From Xylanibacillus composti (GTDB lineage: Bacteria; Bacillota; Bacilli; Paenibacillales; K13), in assembly GCF_018403685.1 (NCBI RefSeq), contig NZ_BOVK01000038.1, positions 1 to 64,000 on the forward strand: DNA of 64,000 nucleotides, in the 5' to 3' direction. Position 1 is the stretch's first letter, and every line of letters begins with the position of its first letter. The notes beneath the pieces are model-generated. The model ran no database searches and was not told the origin of the DNA. It worked only from the letters and a program-made list of their open reading frames with translations. This document shows, piece after piece, positions 8,205-17,103 of the stretch. Made by a program: the position numbers and the translations under genes.

Positions 8205-8246
8205 AACCGCAAGGACGCGGTTACTACTCAAATCCATCAAGGAGGA
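8205..8246 (+). promoter_or_regulatory. CsrA-binding leader of hag (two GGA sites)
   Basis: Site 1 is a hairpin, stem AACCGC (8205-8210) / GCGGTT (8217-8222), with AAGGAC in a six-base loop, the classical presentation of a CsrA GGA motif. Site 2 is AAGGAGGA (8239-8246), which is also the hag ribosome site. The GGA motifs are 28 bases apart. This mirrors the Bacillus hag leader, where CsrA bound at both sites blocks translation. Confidence 0.8.
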
Positions 8247-8255
8247 TGAAACACT

Positions 8256-9074
8256 ATGTCGATGTACATCAACACAAACGTAAGCGCGATCAACTCGCAT
8301 CGCAACCTGTCGTTCAACAACACACAAATGGGTAAAACCATGGAAAAACTTTCTTCCGGTTACCGGATCAACCGTGCTGCTGATGACGCAGCTGGCTTGG
8401 CTATCTCCGAGAAGATGCGTTTCCAAATCAACGGCTACAACCAAGCAATGCGGAATGCGCAAGACGGTATTTCCTTGCTGCAGACAGCTGAAGGTGCGCT
8501 GACTGAAGTTCATTCCATGCTGCAGCGTATGAACACGCTGGCAAACCAAGCGTCTACAGGTACTTATCAGGATGAAGATCGTTCGAATCTTCAACTTGAA
8601 GTTACGCAGCTTCTTGCTGAGATTAATAACATTGCCGGATCCACTACATTCAATGGTGTTCAGCTTCTGAACACAGCAAGCGGAACTGTAACATTCCAAA
8701 TTGGCGCGTTGGATTCCAACACTCTTCAAGCTAACCTAGCCGATATGAGAACGGATGCATTGGGACTGAGTGGCATTAACATTTCTACTCAATCCGGTGC
8801 TAGCGCTGCACTGTCTATCATTCAAAGTGCCATTAATACCGTGTCGACGACTCGTGCTGAGTTTGGTGCGGTGCAGAACCGACTGGAACACACAATCAAC
8901 AACCTGGGTGTAACAGCTGAGAACCTGGCTGCATCCGAATCCCGTATCCGTAATGCCGACATGGCGAAGGAAATGACGGAATTCACTCGCAACCAAATCT
9001 TGGTTCAAGCGGGAACAGCTATGCTGGCTCAAGCAAATGCTGTACCACAAGGTGTGCTGAGACTTCTCGGCTAA
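8256..9074 (+). CDS. hag: Flagellin (filament subunit)
   Basis: This is the main filament protein, 272 residues, close to the compact Bacillus type. The D0/D1 ends are intact: N-terminal INTNVSAINSHRNLS and LSSGYRINRAADDAAGLAISEKMR (about 33-56); C-terminal RIRNADMAKEMTEFTRNQIL and the final QGVLRLLG. The variable centre (about 130-200) is short and rich in Ser/Thr, giving candidate O-glycosylation sites for the sugar made by the following island. Control appears to be by sigma-D and CsrA/FliW. Chaperone FliS is encoded just upstream. Confidence 0.97.
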   Translation: MSMYINTNVSAINSHRNLSFNNTQMGKTMEKLSSGYRINRAADDAAGLAISEKMRFQINGYNQAMRNAQDGISLLQTAEGALTEVHSMLQRMNTLANQASTGTYQDEDRSNLQLEVTQLLAEINNIAGSTTFNGVQLLNTASGTVTFQIGALDSNTLQANLADMRTDALGLSGINISTQSGASAALSIIQSAINTVSTTRAEFGAVQNRLEHTINNLGVTAENLAASESRIRNADMAKEMTEFTRNQILVQAGTAMLAQANAVPQGVLRLLG

Positions 9075-9095
9075 TTTCAATCACTGAAACATAGT

Positions 9096-9136
9096 AACAA
9101 CCTCCTGTCTGTGCTGTGTCACAACGGGAGGTTGTT
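9096..9136 (+). terminator. hag terminator 1
   Basis: AACAACCTCC (9096-9105) pairs perfectly with GGAGGTTGTT (9127-9136) across a 21-base loop. The stem starts 21 bases after the hag stop and its right arm runs into a TTTT. Confidence 0.75.
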
Positions 9137-9163
9137 TTCCCTATGCAACAAAAACATTTACTT

Positions 9164-9200
9164 GATCGATCTGCAGTCATGGCAGGTCGATTCTTTTTTT
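9164..9200 (+). terminator. Second terminator after hag
   Basis: TCGATCTGC (9166-9174) pairs with GCAGGTCGA (9182-9190) with one G-U pair and a seven-base loop, followed by TTCTTTTTTT (9191-9200). Two tandem terminators insulate hag from the glycosylation operon. Confidence 0.75.
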
Positions 9201-9224
9201 GCATAAAAAACCAAGGTTATTATT

Positions 9225-9256
9225 GCATTTTAAAATGCTTTTGCAATAGCCGATAA
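9225..9256 (+). promoter_or_regulatory. Sigma-D-type promoter of glycosylation operon
   Basis: TAAA (9231-9234), a 14-base spacer and GCCGATAA (9249-9256) match the sigma-D pattern with the full GCCGAT core. The -35 lies within a perfect 14-bp palindrome, GCATTTTAAAATGC (9225-9238). It probably drives the tightly packed gene run from 9289 to 24930. Confidence 0.78.
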
Positions 9257-9288
9257 ATAAAGAAAGAGTAGAAAAGGTGTTGAAAGAT

Positions 9289-9882
9289 ATGGAGATTGCA
9301 GTAGATTCGAAGGTAGTATCGCAACAAAAAATGAGTTTAGGGCAATTTAATGACTGGTGGAAACAGGCGACTGGAGACATATTACGCAACGGCAAGTTTC
9401 TCTACATGGTCATTGTGGACGATATGGAATTTTATGCGGATTACGAATCGTATATCGTACAGCATTTTGACAAGATCCATAAGGTGAACTTGATTACAAA
9501 GGGCGAGTTGGAATCCGCAGAAGAAACAATTGCTGAAATATGTAATTACAATTTGAAATTACTGCAGTCGTGCTCCTTGGTTTCGAGCGGCTTTTATGGT
9601 GAACCAGACACAGATCATTGGAATTTGTTTTCAAAGTTTATTGAAGGTGTTCAGTGGTTATCGCAATCGATATTGTTCGTGGAGACAATATTAGAAAAGC
9701 ATAATCACAGCTTAACGAATGCCCAATCGATGAAACCTGTGATTCAAATGATGCAAGAGAAAATTGCGATGTTAGATGAGGCTGTAACTACATCCGATTA
9801 CACACTAATGGGTGATATTGTTCAGTATGAGTTCACTGAGCTGTTTCAGCAGATTGATCAGCTGTTTAGGGAAGAAGGCTAG
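9289..9882 (+). CDS. Unrecognised protein leading the glycosylation operon
   Basis: A 197-residue acidic, soluble protein I do not recognise. It has no signal peptide or membrane segment. The N-terminal half contains LGQFNDWWKQATGDILRNGK and FLYMVIVDDMEFYADYESYI; the C-terminal half is largely helical and ends FTELFQQIDQLFREEG. It is the first gene behind a strong sigma-D-type promoter, directly before the Maf transferase gene, so a role in flagellin modification is inferred from place only. ATG 9289 is chosen because of AGAAAAGG (9270-9277); GTG 9277 and TTG 9280 are alternatives. Confidence 0.7.
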   Translation: MEIAVDSKVVSQQKMSLGQFNDWWKQATGDILRNGKFLYMVIVDDMEFYADYESYIVQHFDKIHKVNLITKGELESAEETIAEICNYNLKLLQSCSLVSSGFYGEPDTDHWNLFSKFIEGVQWLSQSILFVETILEKHNHSLTNAQSMKPVIQMMQEKIAMLDEAVTTSDYTLMGDIVQYEFTELFQQIDQLFREEG

Positions 9883-10003
9883 GAATGTGATCTTGTGTCC
9901 CGGCAAACCTTATCATGGTGCTAACTTCCAGTGATTTTATGATTGCATGCCATTATATTTAGGGATAAGATTATCTATATTATGGAATTTGGGTGAATCA
10001 TTC

Positions 10004-11893
10004 ATGAAAGACTACACCGTTACCAATCTAATAATATTCCGGGAGTACTATCCCAATTTATATCGTATATTAAGGAACAAAACCAGAGACAGCTTGAAGT
10101 ATGAATTGATGGATAGTAGATCAGGGCTAAGAACATTGCAGTACACTAACAAGGACAAGCAAATCTTGACACCCATTCACAGCAAATATGATCCAATGAA
10201 TGAAGCTGAGAAGTGGATAGGTCAGCAATACGACAAGTTGGCCCGATCCAGACATATTATCATTTACGGATTTGGATTAGGCTACCATATTGAGAAACTG
10301 ATATATGAATTTCCTGATGTTAACCTTTATATATATGAGCCCGACATCGAGATCATGCTGGCGAGTATGGAAGCAAGAGATTTGTCATCAATCTTGAAAC
10401 ACAGTCGAATTATTTCATTTGCTGTCGGTAATGAAGAGCAAGTGCGCAGAAGCTTTTTGCAAGGCGTGCTGAACCACATCAAGGATTCAGTTGAAGTGTT
10501 GCAACTACCTTCATACTCGAAGCTGTTTGCTGAACAAATCAACCAAATGAATGAAGATATGCAGAAGTCTATTATGGATGTAAGAGGATCCATGCATACT
10601 GCGATGAAGTATCAGAACGAATGGACCGAAAATATCTTGAAGAACATGCCCAAGGTGCTGACAAGCAATTCAATGGGAAGCCTTAAAAATGTGTTTAAGG
10701 ACACACCCGCAATTATAGTAGGGTCAGGGCCTTCTTTAGCGGCTGACATAGAGTATATAAGAAAATTAAAAGAAAAGTGCGTTGTCATTGCGGCTGGATC
10801 AAGTATTCAAGCATTTCTTCACCATGAGCTGAGTCCGCATTTTGTCGTTTCAATGGATGGTTCTGAAATGAATTATAAAGTGTTTAAGGATTTGGACATG
10901 GGGAGCATTTCCCTCGTCTTTAGTCCAATGATCAAGTACAAGATACTTGAAAACATGGAATCCGAAAACCTATACCATTTATTTTTTAATAACGATAATC
11001 CTTCAACATATTTATATAATCTCAATGAACAAGATCTCACCGTGTTCACAACTGCTTCTGTTACCGGAACAGCTATCCAAATGGCTGTTCACTTGGGCTG
11101 TACGGATATCATATTGATGGGGCAGGACTTTTCATTCCCAGAGGATCAGTTTTATGCGGAAGGAGTAAAAGCAGATAAAGCTCGCGTAGAGAGAGTGTTA
11201 GCCAAAGCAACATTGCAGGTTCCTAACGTGAATGGCGGCTACAACAAAACTACACCTGTTCTATTAAACACACTCCATGATACCGAATTGCTGATTAGCA
11301 AGTACGACAAACAAGTGGGATTCGTGAATACCTCGAAAGTAGGGGCACGCATCAGGGGAACGGAATCGAAACCGATAGAGAAAGTCTATCACGAAATCAT
11401 GGACAGATACGCAGATAATATTTCTGTAGAAGAGATCACGCGCTTTAATCGTGCAAAGCTTCCTGCCAGTAAAGTGAAGAGGACGAGATATCGCGTTCAG
11501 AAGTCTTTGGATGAATTGAGTGAATTGGGGGATCACTTACTTGTGCTGAATACAATGCTGCACAAGATACCAAGTTTGATTGGGAAGATGGACCTAGGCA
11601 AACTAACAAGCTTATTGGACCAAATTGATTCCGAATGGCAGTTGATCAACAAATATGCGGTAACCAAACATATGCTATCCTTTACCCTGCAAGTACAAAT
11701 TTCAATTTTCCTAAGGTTTGTACCTGATATTAATGAAGCTGGTTCAGTTATGGAGAAAGCCGAATTATTACATAAACACTTGAGGAAGTTGATTCAAAAT
11801 ATAATGGACGTTACTCCATTTCTGGAGCAGGAATTATCAAAAGCAATTGAACGGATCGATAAGAGCTTGACCCAAGGAGTTGAAGTAGAGTGA
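10004..11893 (+). CDS. Motility-associated factor (Maf) glycosyltransferase family protein
   Basis: Maf proteins transfer nonulosonic acids from CMP-sugars to Ser/Thr of flagellin in the cytoplasm. The 629-residue product carries the conserved central domain (DUF115/MptE-like) with the loop PAIIVGSGPSLAADI at about 235-249, followed by VIAAGSSIQAFL and PHFVVSMDGSE. A downstream LMGQDFSFPEDQFYAEGV segment is also typical. N- and C-terminal domains (about 1-200, 450-629) are helical. ATG 10004 follows GGGTGA; 9947 is a less likely start. Its stop overlaps the legB GTG. It is the only clear transferase in the island, so it probably attaches the product of the genes below to Hag. Confidence 0.87.
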   Translation: MKDYTVTNLIIFREYYPNLYRILRNKTRDSLKYELMDSRSGLRTLQYTNKDKQILTPIHSKYDPMNEAEKWIGQQYDKLARSRHIIIYGFGLGYHIEKLIYEFPDVNLYIYEPDIEIMLASMEARDLSSILKHSRIISFAVGNEEQVRRSFLQGVLNHIKDSVEVLQLPSYSKLFAEQINQMNEDMQKSIMDVRGSMHTAMKYQNEWTENILKNMPKVLTSNSMGSLKNVFKDTPAIIVGSGPSLAADIEYIRKLKEKCVVIAAGSSIQAFLHHELSPHFVVSMDGSEMNYKVFKDLDMGSISLVFSPMIKYKILENMESENLYHLFFNNDNPSTYLYNLNEQDLTVFTTASVTGTAIQMAVHLGCTDIILMGQDFSFPEDQFYAEGVKADKARVERVLAKATLQVPNVNGGYNKTTPVLLNTLHDTELLISKYDKQVGFVNTSKVGARIRGTESKPIEKVYHEIMDRYADNISVEEITRFNRAKLPASKVKRTRYRVQKSLDELSELGDHLLVLNTMLHKIPSLIGKMDLGKLTSLLDQIDSEWQLINKYAVTKHMLSFTLQVQISIFLRFVPDINEAGSVMEKAELLHKHLRKLIQNIMDVTPFLEQELSKAIERIDKSLTQGVEVE

Positions 11894-12900
11894 ATACAGG
11901 TACAAAAACTGTTTTAGTGACAGGTGCTGATGGTTTTATCGGATCGCATCTTGTGGAAGCTTTAATTCGTCATAATTATAATGTCAAGGCATTCGTCTAC
12001 TATAATTCTTTTAGCTCATGGGGGTGGCTAGACCACATTCCAGAACACTTGAAGAAAGAGTTGGAGGTATTTGCTGGAGATATACGTGATCCATATGGAG
12101 TTAAGGAAGCGATGAAAGGTTGCGATATTGTACTCCATCTTGCTGCATTAATCGCGATCCCGTATTCCTATCATTCACCAGAGACTTATATTGATACCAA
12201 TATAAAAGGCACATTAAATATAGTACAAGCTGCAAGAGAACTGGAAGTTGAGAAAGTCATTCACACTTCAACGAGCGAGGTTTACGGCACGGCATTAACG
12301 GTACCTATTTCGGAAGAACATCCATTGCAGGGTCAGTCCCCATATTCTGCTTCTAAAATTGGGGCTGATCAAATCGCAATGTCATTCTATCGATCTTTTG
12401 GAACACCCGTTTCAATTGTACGTCCATTTAATACCTATGGACCACGACAATCGGCTCGGGCGATTATCCCCACTGTCATTACTCAGATAGCCAATGGAGT
12501 GAGGGAGTTGAAACTGGGTTCATTGCATCCAACTAGAGACTTTAGTTATATCGATGATACGGTGGAAGGGTTTATTCACGCAATGCTTGAAGAGAAATCT
12601 GTAGGTGAAGTAGTGAACTTAGGGACAGGCTATGAAATTTCGATTAAAGAGACTGTAGAATTAATAGCGCGGATTATGGACAAGCAGGTTGCTATTACTA
12701 CGGATACTCAGCGATTAAGGCCAGAGAAGAGTGAAGTGGAACGATTATGCTCGGATAATAGGAAGGCGAGAAATTTGTTGGGATGGAGTCCTAATTATGG
12801 GGATAGAGATGGTTTGATAAGGGGATTGACTCGAACGATAGAATGGTTCACTGCTAGTGAAAATCTAAGCCTATACAAGCATGAAAGGTACAATATATAG
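11890..12900 (+). CDS. legB: NAD-dependent sugar-nucleotide 4,6-dehydratase, LegB-like
   Basis: A short-chain epimerase/dehydratase of 336 residues. The dinucleotide-binding motif TGADGFIG (11-18) and the catalytic triad region (TSTSEVYG, then Y152-x3-K156 in YSASK) are intact. It begins TVLVTGADGFIGSHL and has LHLAALIAIPYSYHSPETYI, which recall the GDP-GlcNAc 4,6-dehydratase LegB. In the GDP-type legionaminic pathway this enzyme makes the 4-keto-6-deoxy sugar that LegC aminates. UDP-sugar epimerases are related alternatives; the neighbouring PtmE- and LegG/I/F-like genes favour LegB. GTG start 11890 overlaps the upstream stop (GTGA), with AAGGAG (11874-11879). Confidence 0.82.
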   Translation: MNTGTKTVLVTGADGFIGSHLVEALIRHNYNVKAFVYYNSFSSWGWLDHIPEHLKKELEVFAGDIRDPYGVKEAMKGCDIVLHLAALIAIPYSYHSPETYIDTNIKGTLNIVQAARELEVEKVIHTSTSEVYGTALTVPISEEHPLQGQSPYSASKIGADQIAMSFYRSFGTPVSIVRPFNTYGPRQSARAIIPTVITQIANGVRELKLGSLHPTRDFSYIDDTVEGFIHAMLEEKSVGEVVNLGTGYEISIKETVELIARIMDKQVAITTDTQRLRPEKSEVERLCSDNRKARNLLGWSPNYGDRDGLIRGLTRTIEWFTASENLSLYKHERYNI

Positions 12901-12942
12901 GTGGAGTGGCTTGGAGTAAAAAAATAGGAGCGTCGATTACAA

Positions 12943-14397
12943 ATGACTATGGACACTCATCAGGTTATTTTAAGTACAGAGAGAAGAATCGAACAAATGG
13001 CGGGGGATAGCCGATCAAACAAAGCAATATATCTATTCGGCGGCAGCTCCGGCGCACGGATATTTTTGGAGGATTACCCTGCCATAAATGTAAAGCGGAT
13101 CGTTGACAATGATCCCAAGAAATGGGGCACTACCTTGGAAGGGATTGAAATCTGCGAACCGGAAATTTTGAATCACGAAGTGCCCGATGATGTGCTTATA
13201 TTCATTACTTCGATGTATGTGGAACAAATTTCACAGCAACTGGAACAGATGGGGTTTGTCCGAAATCAACATTTTACGTACGCATTGTCCATTCCAATGA
13301 CCAGTCTAACTTGTTATATCGACCCTGAGGTAGGACCTGAAAGGTTTTTTCAGCACATGGCAGAAGCCGAAATTGATTATGTTATATTGCGATGGTACGA
13401 GCAGCTGCCTGATTGGAATTCTAAAGACATCGATATCCTAGTACGTGATAGCGATTATATGAAATTATACGGCATTCATGGATTCACGCTAACTCCAGGT
13501 GGGATTCCATGTGAAGTATATTGTGTCAACGGATTCAAAGAATCCAACCTGTGTCCATACTATCCCCCTTATCTAGCACAGTCGATTCTGGAACGAAAAA
13601 TGCTCTGGAGAGGGAAATATTATGTGCCCGACGACCATGCGTATTTTTTTAGCTTAGCCTATCATGTAGTCTATCATAAAGCGGAAAAGTCAGGGTTGCC
13701 TATATACGCAGATTGTGAGAATCCTAAACTGCAACATGATAATAAATATGCGAGAAAATTATTGGAGTTAGCTACTTCATTGAAATATGAGGTTCCACTT
13801 AACTTGGAGTCATTGCACCAGTTTCTACAAAAGCACAACTGGGCGCCATCTATTGATACTGTTAGAAGATTGGCAATCGACAAAAGGAGCCCATGGTTGG
13901 AAAGCTTGCACCCTTCAACGAATAAACAAGCCGGTGAAGGGGAGTTTATGGTTTTTATCGTTCGGGAATGGGCTGTGGCGAACAACTTGTTGCAGGAAAT
14001 CGAAGGTTGGTTAAGCCGCAACGGGTTAGAGATCATGCATACACAAGTGTTGGATCAAGTAGAGAAAGTCAATGCCGCACAGAGGATTAGAAGCGGGAAT
14101 TGGGGAACGGATGCATGGGGGGAAAGTGGCGGAGAACCAGCGGCCGTAATTGCAGTATTTGATCGCGATCCAACGCCCGTGACGGACGAATTGCTCCAGG
14201 TCAATCCATATGTGAGGAATATGAAGTATTACATGAAGAGAATTCTGCGCGAGGACATTTGCAAGAAATACTTGGGAAGCAAAAAAGTGAATTTTATTCA
14301 CAGTAGCGATGACGAAGCGGAAGCCTGGGAGTATGTGAGAGCGATATCACCTCAATTGGTTGAGCGTATCGAGAAGTGGTTGCGGGAAAAAGTTTGA
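12943..14397 (+). CDS. Composite protein of unknown function (Rossmann-like N-terminal part)
   Basis: The 484-residue product looks modular. Residues about 25-120 resemble the Rossmann-type sensor/binding domain seen in sugar-modifying proteins (AIYLFGGSSGARIFL, RIVDNDPKKWGTTLEGIEI). Residues about 140-270 contain YVILRWYEQLPDWNSKDIDI followed by LV, a D-x-D-type phrase reminiscent of nucleotidyltransferase folds, then a His/Tyr-rich stretch (FFSLAYHVVYHKAEKSG). Residues about 325-480 contain FMVFIVREWAVANNLLQEIE and PAAVIAVFDRDPTPV, which suggests a nucleoside-diphosphate-kinase-like fold, but this is weak. Substrate unknown. Placed between legB and two ATP-grasp genes, it probably acts on the glycan or its precursor. 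Confidence 0.6.
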   Translation: MTMDTHQVILSTERRIEQMAGDSRSNKAIYLFGGSSGARIFLEDYPAINVKRIVDNDPKKWGTTLEGIEICEPEILNHEVPDDVLIFITSMYVEQISQQLEQMGFVRNQHFTYALSIPMTSLTCYIDPEVGPERFFQHMAEAEIDYVILRWYEQLPDWNSKDIDILVRDSDYMKLYGIHGFTLTPGGIPCEVYCVNGFKESNLCPYYPPYLAQSILERKMLWRGKYYVPDDHAYFFSLAYHVVYHKAEKSGLPIYADCENPKLQHDNKYARKLLELATSLKYEVPLNLESLHQFLQKHNWAPSIDTVRRLAIDKRSPWLESLHPSTNKQAGEGEFMVFIVREWAVANNLLQEIEGWLSRNGLEIMHTQVLDQVEKVNAAQRIRSGNWGTDAWGESGGEPAAVIAVFDRDPTPVTDELLQVNPYVRNMKYYMKRILREDICKKYLGSKKVNFIHSSDDEAEAWEYVRAISPQLVERIEKWLREKV

Positions 14398-14417
14398 ACT
14401 AAAGAGGATGACTGACA

Positions 14418-15557
14418 TTGGCTTATGTGATAAGTGTAGGAGCCGGAAAAAACCAACTTCCCTTTATACATGCACTTGAACAGAAAGGGTATAAGGTAAT
14501 TTCGTTTGATCGCGATCAAGACGCGCCTGGCAAAGACAGGAGTGTTTTTTTTCAATCTATTAGCACTCACAACATAGAGGCTGCTATTCCATGGCTGGAG
14601 AGTCTGGGACTGGATTTTTTTACGATCGGGTGTTTTTCATGCGGTAAGGCATTGTTGACCCAGTATGGAATTGCAAAGCGATTTGCTCTTCCGGGCTCAC
14701 TGGATGCAATGAAGGTGCTGATGAGCAGCGATAAGCGGATGATGCGTCGTATGCTTGAAGGCAAGGGGCTAAGTACCCTTGAGGAAATAGAAGTTGCGGA
14801 CATGGCTGATGATCATGTGCTTGATCGGTACTTATTGAAGTCCCCCAACGGAATTGCGAGCAATGGCGTCCGAAGACTCACGAGCGAGGACCATCCTGCT
14901 GCTTTGAAAAAACAATGTCCAGACTGGTTCCTGCAAGAATATATCGATGGAGTCGAATATCGGGTATGCGTGATTGTTCAGGGTTCAGAGGTGAAGTATT
15001 GCTCTATTCTGGAAAGAACCAATCTCCATAATTCATTTATTATAGGAAGGCTAACGCCGGTTTTTTCAGATCAGGAGTTAGAGCAGTTCGTCCTGACAGC
15101 AGTAAGTCGGTTAGAAGTACAATCAGCGGTCTTAAAACTGGATATCGTGAAGCAAGGAAGCAGGATAGAAATCATTGAGCTCGACTTTGGTATTCCGGGG
15201 GACTACTTCGAAACGCATATAGCGCCTTATTGTCTTCAGTATCACTTTATTGACGCATATATCGATCTTATAACAATGAAGCCTATCATGAAACAAGCCC
15301 CAAGACCGGGCTTATACAATGTAGTTGATTTTATCTACAGCAACGATGCTCTAAACTATCCTGTGAACCATTCCAGAATAGAGAAGCTTGTGAGGACATT
15401 TGATGCGGACTGTTTATGGATTGAAACTCAAGCAGAACACACCGTTTTAGGTCCTCCACGGCATAATCAGGATTGTTTGTTTGGCCTGATACATAACCGG
15501 GCTGATTATTCTCATGATGAAGTGAATGCGTGGTTCAATATGCAGTTGAACTGCTGA
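14418..15557 (+). CDS. ATP-grasp ligase-like protein 1
   Basis: A 379-residue protein with the ATP-grasp layout of carboxylate-amine ligases. There is a pre-ATP-grasp Rossmann part (about 1-95, VISVGAGKNQLPFIHALEQK), a lysine-containing loop (YLLKSPNGIASNGVRRL, about 138-154), the adenine region LQEYIDGVEYRVCVI, and a Mg-site region where the usual ExNxR is replaced by IELDFGIPGDYFE. Such enzymes join a carboxylate to an amine through an acyl-phosphate. Substrates cannot be read from sequence. TTG start 14418 follows AAAGAGGA (14401-14408). An amide-forming role on the nonulosonic acid is inference. Confidence 0.72.
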   Translation: MAYVISVGAGKNQLPFIHALEQKGYKVISFDRDQDAPGKDRSVFFQSISTHNIEAAIPWLESLGLDFFTIGCFSCGKALLTQYGIAKRFALPGSLDAMKVLMSSDKRMMRRMLEGKGLSTLEEIEVADMADDHVLDRYLLKSPNGIASNGVRRLTSEDHPAALKKQCPDWFLQEYIDGVEYRVCVIVQGSEVKYCSILERTNLHNSFIIGRLTPVFSDQELEQFVLTAVSRLEVQSAVLKLDIVKQGSRIEIIELDFGIPGDYFETHIAPYCLQYHFIDAYIDLITMKPIMKQAPRPGLYNVVDFIYSNDALNYPVNHSRIEKLVRTFDADCLWIETQAEHTVLGPPRHNQDCLFGLIHNRADYSHDEVNAWFNMQLNC

Positions 15558-15572
15558 AAGGAGGCAACGAAC

Positions 15573-16475
15573 ATGTACAATATCTTATTGGAGGCATCTG
15601 GCAGCTTGACTTCCGGCTATCTGATCAAGGCGATACAGCAGGCCGGACATCGTGCCATAGCCTCTGATATTAATCAAGACATTGCTGCTCGCTATTTGGC
15701 AGATGAGTTCCTGTTGATGCCTTCCAAGCATGATAGTCAGCTTTGGGAAAAAATAACCAAAATGATAATAGACAATAAAATTCATATTGTGCTCCCTTCC
15801 TTAGATGAGACATTACTTGAGTGGAGTATACGAACGGAATTCTATTCTCGCATGGGTGTGCATGTGATTACCTCTGCACCTGCAACGATAGAAGTTTGCC
15901 AGGATAAATGGAAAACCTACGAATTTTTTATACGTCACGGCATCCCTACGCCCCCAACGAGCTTAAGTCAAGATTACAATCTGCTTAAGCCAAGATATGG
16001 AAGAGGTGGACAAGGAGTTCGTTTCCTTGCACCTGGCGAATCAGTAACCATGGATCAGATGATCACACAGCAAGCAGTAGAAGGGGAAGAGTTCACTGTT
16101 GATGTGTTCGTTGATCGACATGGAGACCCTGTATATATTGTTCCCAGACAACGGTGGATGGTCCGTGAGGGCAAGTCCACAGGGGGAATAGTGGTGCACG
16201 ATCCGGAAATCATACAGTGGATCCATGTGATATGTCAAAAACTGCGGTTTCAAGGTCCAATTAATGTGCAATGTTTTCGCTGTACGGATGGGACGCTGAA
16301 GTTTCTGGAAATCAATCCGCGAGTAGCTGGAGGAATGGCATTAGGTTTCGCAGCTACAGAAAATTGGTTCAAATTAATAACGGATCATTTCGTAAATCAT
16401 AATAATGTGCATCCCAAACCTGTTCAATATGGTATGAAAATGTTGAGGTATTATGATGAAGTCTTTGTTTCCTGA
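15573..16475 (+). CDS. ATP-grasp ligase-like protein 2 (CarB/PylC type)
   Basis: This 300-residue protein has a CarB-like pre-ATP-grasp part (NILLEASGSLTSGYLIKAIQ), the specificity segment PATIEVCQDKWKTYEFF, an ATP-binding loop LLKPRYGRGGQGVRFL (about 136-151) and the intact Mg-binding phrase LKFLEINPRVAGGMAL (about 254-269). It is a more canonical ATP-grasp than the preceding one. Good AAAGGAGG before ATG 15573. Its 3' end overlaps the HAD gene by 23 bases. The pair of unlike ATP-grasp proteins suggests two ligation steps or a two-part activation; this is inference. Confidence 0.78.
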   Translation: MYNILLEASGSLTSGYLIKAIQQAGHRAIASDINQDIAARYLADEFLLMPSKHDSQLWEKITKMIIDNKIHIVLPSLDETLLEWSIRTEFYSRMGVHVITSAPATIEVCQDKWKTYEFFIRHGIPTPPTSLSQDYNLLKPRYGRGGQGVRFLAPGESVTMDQMITQQAVEGEEFTVDVFVDRHGDPVYIVPRQRWMVREGKSTGGIVVHDPEIIQWIHVICQKLRFQGPINVQCFRCTDGTLKFLEINPRVAGGMALGFAATENWFKLITDHFVNHNNVHPKPVQYGMKMLRYYDEVFVS

Positions 16476-17103
16476 TATAGACTGGTGTCAAGTAAGCACA
16501 GTAGGCTTTGACATGGATGGCACCTTGTACGACGAACTGGAGTTCATAAAGCAGGTGTATCAACCGATATCCATGGAATTGGCCAAGTATTGCCTGGATT
16601 GCCGCTACCAAATATATGACTGGATACTGCAACGTTGGATGGAAAAGGGCAGCTCGTATAACAAAATATTTGATGAGTTATTGGACCAATATGCCATTCC
16701 CCCATCTATAAAGTCGATCATTATCGACCGATGTTTGGATATATATCGGCATTTTGACCCGAAGCTAACGCTTCCTGTCGATGTGGAACAATTGTTGGAT
16801 AAGATAGCATCAACCTATAACGTATTTCTTGTATCAGACGGACCTGCGTATTTGCAGATGAATAAGTTCACCTCCCTGCAGTTGCACAGATGGTTTGACG
16901 AGAAACAAGCAGTGATTACAGGGAAGTATGGTCGGGAGTATTATAAGCCGTCCATATTATCTGTTGATAAGATCCCCATCTTGCGAGGAGTGTGCGGCAA
17001 CAAGGTTGTTTACTTTGGTGATCGTGAAGTAGACCGGCAATTCGCAATGCGAGCAGGATTCCAGTTTGTTGCAGTAAGTTGCATGCAAAGGAAGGTACAA
17101 TAA
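16453..17103 (+). CDS. HAD-superfamily hydrolase
   Basis: A 216-residue haloacid-dehalogenase phosphatase. Motif I is FDMDGTLYDE (D20 nucleophile, D22 acid/base), motif II is LVSDGPA, motif III K is in YYKPS, and motif IV is YFGDREVDRQFA. The cap insertion follows motif I (type C1). It probably removes phosphate from a sugar or acyl-phosphate intermediate. The LegI route makes a free nonulosonic acid and needs no phosphatase for that step, so this is an accessory function. It overlaps the ATP-grasp gene upstream and shares TAATG with the gene downstream. Confidence 0.8.
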   Translation: MMKSLFPDIDWCQVSTVGFDMDGTLYDELEFIKQVYQPISMELAKYCLDCRYQIYDWILQRWMEKGSSYNKIFDELLDQYAIPPSIKSIIIDRCLDIYRHFDPKLTLPVDVEQLLDKIASTYNVFLVSDGPAYLQMNKFTSLQLHRWFDEKQAVITGKYGREYYKPSILSVDKIPILRGVCGNKVVYFGDREVDRQFAMRAGFQFVAVSCMQRKVQ

